Assembly: GCA_027563935.2 (NCBI GenBank)
Contig: CM050450.1
Location: 7,671,957 to 7,735,956 of the forward strand
Length of the DNA: 64,000 nucleotides
Direction of reading: 5' to 3'
Source of the DNA: Costus lasius
Taxonomy: Eukaryota; Streptophyta; Magnoliopsida; Zingiberales; Costaceae
Part shown: positions 50,701 through 62,700 of the stretch, one piece after another
How positions within the stretch are numbered: position 1 is the first letter of the stretch
Layout: every line of letters begins with the position of its first letter
The notes under the pieces: generated by a model
What the model was told of the DNA's origin: nothing
The model's input: the letters and a program-made list of their open reading frames with translations, nothing else
Databases searched by the model: none
Program-made: the position numbers and the translations under genes

Positions 50701-53700
50701 ATGATCATCTAAGATTCTATAAAGGGTGTCCAGACGGTGACCTAATTTATTTACAACCATCATTAAGGAGAGATACTACGCCCCACGGTAACGATATTTG
50801 CAACTCATTTTTTACTTTTGAAATCATTATTGTCCAAAAAAATGAGTTTAAAAGCAATGTTCACCTCCTAAGAATGGGATAGTTCTAATTTTTCATCCTC
50901 AAGGGATGGAAAAATAATTGAGAATGTAGTTCTCAATAGACTTCTGGGATAGTATGGCTGATATTTGCACGGTGGTTGAACCCCTTTACGTGGTCTTACG
51001 TAAAATGGATATGAACAAAAAAGTAATGATGGACAACTAATATCACATGGTTCATCAATGCCAAAAAAATAATCGCAAAGAAATTTGGATCCCGAGGCAA
51101 TAGATATATTGATATTATAGGCCATCGATGGGACACACAGATGTATCAAAATATTCATGCGGCTGGTAAGTGTTATCAAAATTTTTAAAATTTTATTATT
51201 ATATACTAAGTTCTCATAGATGATTTTTTTATTTACAGGTTATTATCTGAATCCGTCGTACCAATATTGATATAGCTTAGGGAGTGAGCAAGAATTACTC
51301 AATTTATTTTAAAAAGTATGATATATCGCATAGAGACCGATTCAAATGTGGCAGCGGCGGCAATTAACGAAAGTCGTTTGTATCGCAAGACGGAAATGAC
51401 TTTCGGAGATCCAATAGCACTAGATCTCATATACCGCATTGATCCCAGTAAGTTTATTTTTTAAAGTATATTTCATTACCATAACAATTGCTAATTAAAA
51501 TTTTTAAATTTACTTTTAGTTGAGTGGTGGTTACAATTTGGTGCAAAGACACTAAATTTACGAAACATAGCTATTCGCATTCTGTCACAATGTGTTTCTT
51601 TTAGCGGATGTGAACGCAATTGGTCGACCTTCTCTTTGATACACACGAAGGTTCACAATCGATTATCATATCATCGCCTTGAGAAAATGGTTTACGTGTA
51701 CTATAATATGTGACTCAGGCTACGTATTTTACACAAAGAAAATGAGAGAAAATTTAAAGTTGCAAACCCGCTCAATGAATCATTTATACCCGATGACAGT
51801 GACCTCATGATGGAATGGTGGTCAACTCAAGAAAATCAAGACATGGCCCTTGATGAACCTGGTGATCCACCTCGGCCTAGTCGGCAATCAACCTAAACAG
51901 ACATGCCCAATTGATGTATAAGATGATGCTGATGATTGGTGTATGGAGGAGACTGGTCTACGTCTATGCAGATCACAACCAATACAACTGTCTTCCCAAC
52001 CACAGTCAGGTGCACTTAGAAAGAAGACAATTGTGAAGCGAGCTACGACTGCAAAGGGAAAAGGCATAGTAGACCCAATAAAAGAAGATGACGAGTTAAA
52101 ATCAGAGACTCAAGATATGATCGATAGCAATACCAGTACAGATGATGGTGGTGGTGGGTTAAGTTATATGTTTGCTACACAACAACAAGCAGAGCCATGG
52201 ACAGAAGAGGTAGGGTACAGTCATTCAACTCAAGATAATGATCATGGTCATCATACAATCGAACCATTACAATATCAAAAACGAGGCAAGGAATCAACCA
52301 CTCGAAGTAAATATCAAAGCCAAGCCTTGGAAGACTGTCAGGATATGAGGTCGACATTATCTTTAGAGACAAAGAGTAGATCTTCATGGTCACAGCCCAG
52401 CTATGGTTCTAATATGTATCCATATCCGGTGCTCATTCCCATTCTAGTCCCAGTAGCGGTGGTTTATAAAACTCAAGCTCAACTTAATCAAGCAAGTTTA
52501 TTGAATTTATAGAGCTCAACCTATCAATACCACATGTCTTGAGAACAATTTCAACTTTGGGCATTACAAAATTATAGGGTGGATCTAAGTCATATAGAGG
52601 GAACTAATTATAATGATCCATATGAGTCTCGACACTCATTTTGGATGTAACCATCACTTATTGTACTATTTCCTTGTTGTTTAAAGCTCTATCTTTAATA
52701 AAATAATTTTTCATTATCAAATTATTATAGTTTATACCAAGAAAACTTATTTTTATATAAAAAATTAATTTTCCCGGTTTAGGTACGTACTAGTCCGATG
52801 CCATACCAGACCAATATGCCGGACGGGTATTCGAATCCTTGGTTGATAACCCATTTTCCAAGATCCAAACATAGGTGAAGATCAAGAGACATTAGAAAAG
52901 GTTGGTCCTAGTAAATATCATAGTCTGGTAGGAAACCTTAGCGGCCTTACTATAACTATACCAAATATTTTCTTCATTGATACTATTAGCCAATACAAGT
53001 AATAACCAAGGAATACTCATTGGGAATTTGTTTTTCATATTCCGCATCATTTAAAAGAAGCTCCTCAAAGGTGATTGTTCTGTAGGAAAAATGTTCACAA
53101 GAGTTGCGTCTTTTTTAATATCAATTATGCAATAAACATCTCCAACATAAGGACTACTTTATGATTCTTCACCTACATTGTAGAATCATAGTGACTTGGA
53201 AAAGTATAAAGAGTGATGACAACATCGAGATGTAAACTTGTGTAGTATAATACATATTTATAAGTCTCCAATTATGTATATCACTGTGGTGATAATATCT
53301 GTAGGATGATGTGACTCTTCATTCTCTTGAAAGATTTTGAATGTTTGATCAATGTCTACGACTATGCATTATTATAATGTCTACAATCTACAGGTAACAA
53401 TGTCTTATATAATAGAACCAAACACAAAAATTGATTCACTTTTATATAAGATGTTGTCATGTTAAAGTAGATCAATACTCTATATACCAACCAAGGTTAT
53501 TAAGAACTCATGAATTGTAACTTGTGGATCTTATGATTGTATGGCTCAAATTAAAATGATCTAAAATGTGGGTAGGATCTTAACAGATATAAGAACAGTA
53601 GGATCTCTATAGTAGGATCTCTACAGTAGGATCTCTAATCCCACTCACAAGAACATTAATCTCACTATCCATTCCATTTCTACAATATAGGTGTTAAGTA

Positions 53701-56700
53701 TAAAATTCACTCACCTCCAACTTAACTTGTTAAATGCTAACCTTGATCCCATAAGTAATTTAAATAATTACAATAATAAAATATAATTATTTCATTCGCT
53801 TGTTTATTCACGCCTCTACTAAATAATAATACTTAAACATTATCGTTAACCTACCTTCTATTAGATTCTTTTATCGATTCATCATTGGCAAATATGTTCA
53901 ATAAATAGCTATGACAATCGCTTTTATAAATACTTCAACAAACAGTTTTACCGAATGCGAACAATTTTATATCTTTGAGTCTTCATCTATTAAAAAATAT
54001 AACTTGTGTATTTCTTGATTTCATTATACTTGATGTCCTCTTTACCATTTTTGTCATTAGCTCAATTGATTTTGTTAGTCATCTTCCTTTTGTATCTTTG
54101 TAACTTGACTTCAACGCATTAAGTGACATTTTTGTCTTAACTTCTTTGTAGCATACACATGTTCAAGAGTTTATTACGTATCATTTTCAACTTTATGAAT
54201 CCCGTATCACCATCATCTTAAATATACAAAATTAATATGCTATGTTTGACTACTGTGATATCTCTTAAGTCCTAATTATTTAGGACCTATATGGGTTTTT
54301 TCATTATTGATTTTCATTAGAAAAATATTAATAAAGCACTAGTTAAATTTATATTTGCTACTTAATTATCTAATTTGTTTAATTATATTTTTTTAGCATA
54401 GTAATTATCCAATGGTTATAATATTACATAATTTGGTTGGTTACAAAATAGTAAATATCTTTATAGTTGTAGTTGATGCATGATAGAAATTTATTATTTT
54501 CTAATATTTATTACTAGTTAAAATATTTATATTACTTTTAATATATGAATATATTTTTTAACATATATTTTTGGTGATCTTATGATCGTATGATCCATTC
54601 CTACATTCTGATCATACAAAACCTTTATAATTCTTTTAATAGAATCTTGATCTTAAAAACCTTCTTTAGATCTTAATAACCCTGGTACCGGCTCAAAAAG
54701 ACCAACTTAAAAATGTCTTCCCACAACATTTTCATATGTTTTGCTTTTATTTATCATGTAACAAATTAGGTTACATGATATATACATGCTCCAATTTGAA
54801 AAGGTGTCTTGTATGCAAAATTTTGAATAATTGTTCACATTAGTGCACCACTGTTAGATCGGACAGTTCAGACTGTACTAACACATCATTTCCAACCATA
54901 CTAATGTTAAAGTGTGTCAATATTTATAAAAAATAAATACTTATTTATTTATTGATATACATAAACACAATGTTTGTATTGATATGGTCCCTGTGCCGGT
55001 TCATGTGTAGACTAGTATTTTATTGAAAAACTCAATAAAAGAAAACCCACTAACCTACTATACAACCATGGATTTAGTTATCAGTCCACACATGGGCCTT
55101 TATAAACAATAGTAAAACTTGCTGCTGAAATCTGTTTATTAACATATATGTTAGAATTGGGAAATTTTTTGGGTTAGACATCTCAATTAACAAGATGATA
55201 ACAAGAAATTTACCACATAAAACAATCACCATGAAGAAACCAAGTTAAATCCTAATCATAGATTAAAAGCTCAAAAAAATACCAGGTAGATCACTAGCAG
55301 AAAGTTGATATGGAAACTTCAGAATTTCTCCTTCAGCATACTTCAGTACAGACAGAAGACCGTTCTCGTCTCCAACATACCTAAAGAAGTTATCTAATTA
55401 TTTATTTTTCAACAAGCAAGTAAGCTGTAAATCGAGTACCAGTAAACAAATTCCCCAGTCAATAACGCACATCAAATATGTACCGCAGATTACAGAAAAA
55501 GCAGTTATATTAGCCTCCCATTGGAAACAGTGAACAAGTTGTCTGTACTCCAGATTCCATGCCTGCCAAAGAGATGAAGGATGTAGGTACTTGATAAATA
55601 CAAAGACAAATAAGTGGCATAATCAAAAGGCAAGAGACAAAACTCTGCACAAAAAGCATTACAGCAATACAAATACGTTGCATCCATGATTTCGTGCACC
55701 GTTTATTGGAGTATTGGACCACCGTAACCACTATCAATACATTCATTACAGCACCAACTTCAGTGGAGATAGTATCACACATTTAATACAGTATCTTATT
55801 GGTACTATCTTAGTGTTACTAAATACACCAAAGTCCAGTAAGGAACTACCAAGAATTCCTTGAGAGTAAATGGGAAAATCACATACGCAAGAAATTCATA
55901 AATAGTGAGTATTATAATTTTTTATACAATTGTTTCAATTATTTCATTACTTTAATTCTGTATAGGTGTTAATAATTTTTATTTTTTATACCTGAGCACA
56001 TCGTCCGAAGTGGCTACTTCAACAATTGAAGAAGGTTAATATATAAAGAAGGCAATATGACATTTAGAAATCCAATTATCTTGCATTTGTGCTACAACAT
56101 TGATCCAAGTATTTTAATTTAATTTTTTCAATTAATATAGTCTTGAAATTATAAGTCAAACTATCTAAATGATGATAAATTTGTAGCTTGATGGTGGTAA
56201 CTATTTGGAGTTAAAACCCCGAACTTAAATAATGCAGCAAACTTGCATCCACTCCCAGTGTGTTTCATCAATTGAATGCGAACATAATTGTTCATCCTTC
56301 TCATTGATTCATGTGATGTAGAAAGCACAATCCTTATTGGATAGTCACCTTATCAGGTTCATATTTGTTATAGCTTTTTGCACACTAAAATTCTCTATCA
56401 TTTATTGAATTGAATCTAATTTTCCTCTTAACTATTTACATGTCCTGGGTGCTTCTTAGAAACACAAGATATGTCAGTCCAATGAGCACTAGTATGTTTG
56501 TGTCAATACAACTAGTACGTATTTGTCCAATGTTGAACCAATACACAGGTATAAAATTAAGATTAAAAACCTTGCTTTTCTCATGGGAGAATAATGTAAA
56601 TAAGATCAAGTATTATTTAGTGGTAGGTTGATAGCGATATATTAGTGGATAGTTGTTAAATATTGCATTGTTTGTTGTTGCCAAGTCACATTTTAGTAGG

Positions 56701-59700
56701 TAATTATCTCAAGCTTGTACATAACTAACATGTCCAACAATTATACGATTTTTAAAGAAACATTAGTTTTCTCTATTAATTTCTCACTCTCTTACCATTC
56801 AACGCTGTGCTGCCTGAACGGACACTGCCAGTGGAAACTAGCGCTGGGCTCGCGATCTCTATTAATTTCTCATTTTCTCTTCTCTCTTGCCATTCAACGC
56901 CGTGCTGCCTACAGTACGGACACTACTAGTGGAAGCTAGCGCTGGGCTTGCGATTGGCATTGCAGCTGCACTGCCAAATAGTAGTTAAAAAATTATTGTT
57001 TGTAGAAGTGGGGAGAACCCACTAGATAATTATACTAATAATTACGTAAAATTAAAATTATATATTATACATAACTTAAAAAATCAATATATAAGTCAAT
57101 ATTTATTTAAAATATATTAAATTTAATTTATTAATATATTAATTAATATAATATACTAATAACTATAAAATTTATTAAGAATTAATTATTAATTATATAG
57201 AAAATACTCATTTTATAAAAATTTATAAAATTAATCATCTTTGAAATAGAAAAACTTAACGTTATTTATTTGTACGATATACATGTGGCAGATGCAACAG
57301 TGCCACCATCGTCATCGTATCTTTTGTCCAAGAGATATGTATTAGATTGAAACAAAGAATTGTTGGAGTATAATAAAATAAGATCCAAGAAAGAGATAGA
57401 TAGGTTTTGAAATCAAATCGGTTGATGACATCAAAAAAATTAATTATACCTTTACACGTAAAAAACTGTATATTATTTGATTTTTCTACGTTGTATTAAT
57501 ATATAATTTACACAAGTTAAAAGAAATAAAAATTTCACAACTTCATGTAATTTTTAAAACACAAAATACCAATAGTAGCTCAGCTCTGCCAAAGGCAACC
57601 TATATATATATAGGCACATAAGGTATCACTAATCTCTTAAAATATAATGTCAAAATATGCAGAAGTAGGATAATTACCAAAAAATTGAAGCAATACATAT
57701 CAGAAGAAATACCACAAACAAAAAAAAAAGAATTAAGATGTTATTACCTGGATTTCATTCTCATTTGTAACACCAACAAGACATCCTTGATTATGTAGAA
57801 ACTGAAATAGAAAAGTGATATGAGGCAAAAATAGCAGGAGGACATTATGAGAATAAAGGACAAGATAAAGCAACAGTTTCGTAATATGAATTTGAGCCGC
57901 TGTATAACATAAGTGAATCAAGATGTACAAACACGCTGCATCAGGAAATAATTCAAAGAGGACACAGAAATTCCAAAATGATACATCATGAGAAAGAGAA
58001 TGAAACGAGGAATATCTATTCCTAAAAAATATATGGATTTTTGAGAATTGGGACTAATATCTTGATGTTTGATATGCAACATAGATATATTAATATGTCA
58101 ATTTGTAGCATAATGTTCTTTTACAAACAATGTCAATCACCTAAGTTTATTTCAACAAAATAGGCAATTAATTCTGTGCTTATTTTCATTTTCTAAGGCG
58201 GCAATTGATAGAATTATCCAGGAATTGCTTCTTTATCAAGCAGATATGATATTCCTTAACCCAATATCTTTTTAGTGCAAGTTTATTGCCACAATGCTGT
58301 TGCAGAAGTAATAACAACCCTTCTCATTCCTACATTTCCAAATATACAATTATCAATCATCCAGGAAAAGAACGTTAGTGACAGCCACAAAGGAGAAACC
58401 AAACATCTAATTGAAGAAGATATAATTATTTATTTGGCCAGGTTGAAATTCAATGTTAGGATTTAAAAAATTTATAATTTGCAATTCAATCCATCCTTTC
58501 TCACTAGAATTCAATCTCAGATTTCACATATGTTGACAGGATAGCTCAGTTCATAGACATCAAAATTAAACCTCATTCTGTAACAATTTATCAGATAGCT
58601 AATGTCAAAATTTATATCATGTCCTTTTCTATTTACCACTACTGATCAATAAAGTAAGATGTTATTGTTATAGAAACTCAAATTTTGGACCAAAAGCAGT
58701 ACAGTTTAGAGAGGAAACTTCAAACACCCTTGCAAAATTCCTCTAATGTAGTTGCATTTGAAGTGCTCAAAGTTGAAGGTGCTTAAGTCATCACCTAAGA
58801 TATTTTTTCTATATATTTCTTGAAGGATTGTAGTCCCATTCATCCAATACACTCAAGTACTACCAGAAAAATGAGGTGAAATCAAATTCTACGCAAAGGA
58901 AATATGAAAGATATATATATATATATATTCGATGAACTTATTCTGATGAATGAGAGAAATTGAACTATATTTAGCCAATTATCTCTTATACAGAGAGATG
59001 GAGGATACATTGGTAAATATGGAAATAATAAAGCTATCTAGTGAAATATCTATCTTGACTAACGTCCTGCAAGTGAGCAAATATATAAACCACCCCTGCT
59101 CGATATAAAGTAAGCAACAAAAAGCATGTGCAGCTTGATACAAAGAAAATAAAAATGAATTAACCCAGGAGCTATAGTAAAAATACCAATAACTTAATCT
59201 TCAAAATAGGAGGGAATAGTCAAAGATTAACAAATAAAATTAAAATAAAATGACATTAGCGCTGGGCTCAATGTTCAGAACGGAAGATAAACTAGCACAG
59301 AGATGGAAATAGCTATTAGATTGAAGCATGACAATGGCATGTTGTTTGATTTCTTCTCAGAAAAAAAAAGTGAAATTTGATGCAAGAAGAAACGAAAAGA
59401 ATCATTGACAGATATCAGAGTAGGAGTACTAAACCTCTAAATGTTTGTAGGGAACCTTTTTTGGGCTTAAAAGAAGTCCTTCAATGTTATTTCCTCCTAT
59501 AATTTTTATCCTACCATCCCTGCAACGATCAACCCCGCAAATAGTGAGACAGTATACTAGTTTATTCCTTTAGCTTGAAAGGTATGAACATATGCGAAGC
59601 CAAGCAACTAATCAAGAGAGTTTGGATGATGATTTTCAATCAATCATACTTTATATCTCAAAGCATGCTGACGAAGATGAAATTGACTACACAATATGCC

Positions 59701-62700
59701 TGGTGCAGATTAACGAAAATTATAGCATATCAATCAGCATCAATTTCTTTTCTCTAAAAAGAATATCACTGAATATAGGCAACCAAGACATTAGAAACGT
59801 CAATTTCTTTTCTATTTATTGCAACTGAAGAGTCATACTTTGCAAGTTGGAGCATCATCACAGAATATTACTATGACAAGGCAGTCATCAGAGGAAGTCT
59901 ATTAGCACTATAAAATCCATGTTATAAGCAGTAATGCTACTCAGCATCCTCAGCTCCCCTAATACTATTTCAGCACTGAATAGATCTCACAATGGATAAC
60001 AGTAACCTTCCTATAAGAGGGCAAAAAATTGAAAAGGGCACAGAAAGTTAGTCTCCTACATCAACAGCCACTATTCACTATTCAATGCATTCATATAAAC
60101 TTTGTTCATTAGGAGATTCTACATCTAGATGTCATAATTGAGGATGGTCTTCGTCTGTCCACATTAACACAGGTCAGTTGCTCGCCACCATGGCCAATGA
60201 AAGAGACATTAAGAAGATCATACTCTAAGCATTTCTAATAGTTGGCAGGACTGATCAACCGGATTTGAGATAGATAGGAATCAGAAATCCCTGATTTGAT
60301 TCTTTCCAACTTATTAAGCACGCAAAATACAAGAAAAATCAGCATGTTTTTCCATAATCAAGGTAAAATTGAGAGTGTAAACGTTTTTACATTGCTTGGG
60401 GTTTGAATTGTCAGGATCATGCAATCAAAATTATTCATATCAAAGACTATCATTAATGTTGGTAAAGATGCTACCAGCATGATTTCTAGCAACCAGGTCT
60501 CACTGCCGGACCCAGCCAACAATGATTGGGGCCATTAGCTACTGTTGACAAAAAAGCAAAAACTTTACTAAAATAGGTGATCCATTATACTGGGTAAAGG
60601 AGCTACCCTTTTCCTACTCTCGATAATGCCATGCTCTATTTATTTTTTTGCTTTTAATCTTGGTTTTACTTAAGCATTAGAGAAAGACCCGCAAGGCTCT
60701 CTTCTTGCAAGTGGAGTATATCCGTTGTAAGGACGTTTTTTATCATTGAAAGACCTTATGATTGGTTCTAGTGAGTTTTTCTTCAGATGGTCATTTTCTG
60801 TTTTATCATACAACACATTTTTTCCATAAAATATAGCTTCGTAGTTAAGATTTTTTTCTCAAGGTTAATCTTGAGTCAGAAACTAGTGACAATGTGTCAA
60901 CATTTCACCTGGTCTAAGACATCCAATAAACAAAGTTGTAATGTCATGAAAATGTCTTATAAATCTTGAAATATCACATGTTTCAAATATAAACTTTTCA
61001 CAGGGCATACAAAAACTCCTAGCCATTCAAAGATCACTCAGTATTATAACAAAAAAAGGCAAGTTGACATCACTAGACAGATAGGCAATATATCTAGTAC
61101 ATCAACTAGAATCCTTGCATGCACTAAAAAAGAGAGAGAGAATCCTTGCACTCACAAAGTTCCAATTGCCAATAGTCTTTGAAAAGGATCAAAAGCCAAA
61201 ATAGAAGCAGTGAATGGAACACCATAGTGGATTGCAACTTGAAGGTCGAGGTTACTTAGGATGCATTCCTGCTCTTTAGTGTTCTGTTAAAAGAAGGGGA
61301 AATACTGTCAATTCGCTAGCCTACTTTTAATTGTAAACAACAATCTTATTGAAGTAGAGTTAGAACAAGTGGCAGGGCCATATATAGTCCAGTAGGGGCA
61401 GTTGCCGCTAGTGAAACCACATTAATTACAAATAAACCATATAAGAACGAGACTAAATCATATTATGCATAACATATAAATCACCTCTACTATAAAGAGA
61501 GTAGAAGTTTTAAATAACTAATTACACACTTTCATGTAAAATCTTATAAACAAAAAACAAGATTTTAGGTTGACCTTAAAGTTAATTTATCTCACATGCA
61601 CCTATATCTAAGTTTAAATAGTTCACTCAACCCTTCGAAGTTTATCTTTTTTCTTAATTTAACAATTAATTTTTTTATTTAGCTGACTCTTATGTTTACT
61701 TCATATTTTAAATGCACCTTGGCACAAAATATTTATTTATTTCAGGCTTGCTGACAAATTAACTCCTTATAGTTTAAAACTATTTCAAGTTATAATTATT
61801 AGATATACTGTGAATTAGCTCTAATGTTTTTGATTCCTTGTAGATAAGCCTATGTAATCTAAAAATTTATAAATCAGTCCTTTAATTTCTATATTTTTGT
61901 CCTTGTTCTTATCTTCCCTTTGGGATTTTCAATTAATGAAGAAAAAAGTATACAAGTAACTATATAATTTTCAAAGTAGAAGACCAATCTAAAATATGGG
62001 TAGCAAAAGTAATATCTAATAAATTTTAACACTAAGTTATTTTTTAAAATATTATTTTACTAGTAGCTCTTTGCCTACATGACCCTTGTGTCTTGAATCT
62101 GCACTAGTTAGAAACTTAGAAGAGTCTATGTTTGCAAAGAACTATGAGATGTCACATATTCAATTTTGCAGATATTTCCAATTGCAATTTTCTTGTAGTT
62201 TTGACTTTAGTTCTCAAAATAAGTCAATCAAGCGTAATAGAACTATATAGTGATGGAGTTTATTGTTGGATGTGACCTCCTCTTAGGGAAGAAATAATTT
62301 ACCAATAAACAACACTTCAGTTAATTTTTGCGTGGTGTGACCATATGCATATTTACTTCTAAAATTTTACTCGAAAGAGATGTTTTGTGGAAACAAACTA
62401 GCTAAATGAATGAATAGTTAGCCATTTAGTTGAATAAAGATTAGGGAACAATAGATAGAGTGCACGTATGGGCCAATGTCAATAATCCGTCTGAGCTATA
62501 TTTTGAAAATAAGGATGTTGCAGATGATGGGCGCATTGCAATCTACAAAGCCAACATATCTCAAAAATTAACGCTTCGATCATTTATTCTAATGCTATTA
62601 TGTAACACAAAATGTCCCAAAATCTGGCTACAGCTCCTAAATCGGTTCCAGCCACTAACTTAAATTCCTTACACGCGCCACAACTGCATTGAACTTGGTA

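Larger units (their letters stand above)
48300..53130 (+). pseudogene. Ty1/copia reverse transcriptase relic, split by hAT copy 3
   Basis: The left part (about 48330-48805) shows EEAYMEQL, a shifted [13 protein letters not shown], then [16 protein letters not shown], with further RT-like steps before the break. The right part (from 52842) continues NPFSKIQ, then [18 protein letters not shown] and HHLKEAPQR. Removing the hAT element and one target copy restores [11 protein letters not shown], the copia 'KPVDTPMDPN' step, in one frame. Stops and shifts are frequent. Confidence 0.75.
43221..55282 (-). other. Intron 6 (12.1 kb), MITE cluster and hAT copy 3
   Basis: Seven MITEs lie in 43772-47998, mostly separated by short AT-rich stretches. 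A copia relic (48300-53130) holds hAT copy 3. An inverted copy of repeat R1 follows at 53865-54580. A 27-G run lies at 43561-43587. A triple GTAGGATCTCTA-like repeat lies at about 53598-53640. 53140-53860 and 54590-55280 show nothing else recognisable. Confidence 0.75.
55563..57747 (-). other. Intron 4 (2.2 kb)
   Basis: It contains a degraded hAT C-terminus (55990-56400), a family-like repeat end (ATTAAAAACCTTG near 56560) and a tandem duplication (56770-56954). 57000-57740 is very AT-rich with nothing recognisable. Confidence 0.65.

Noticed and set aside
37332..52512. hAT transposases as domesticated host genes
   Set aside because: All copies have stops or shifts in key domains, retain terminal repeats and target duplications, and lie within introns.
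41720..53130. One single copia element covering the integrase (41.7 kb) and RT (48.3 kb) relics
   Set aside because: Exon 7 of the host gene lies between them, so they cannot come from one uninterrupted insertion.
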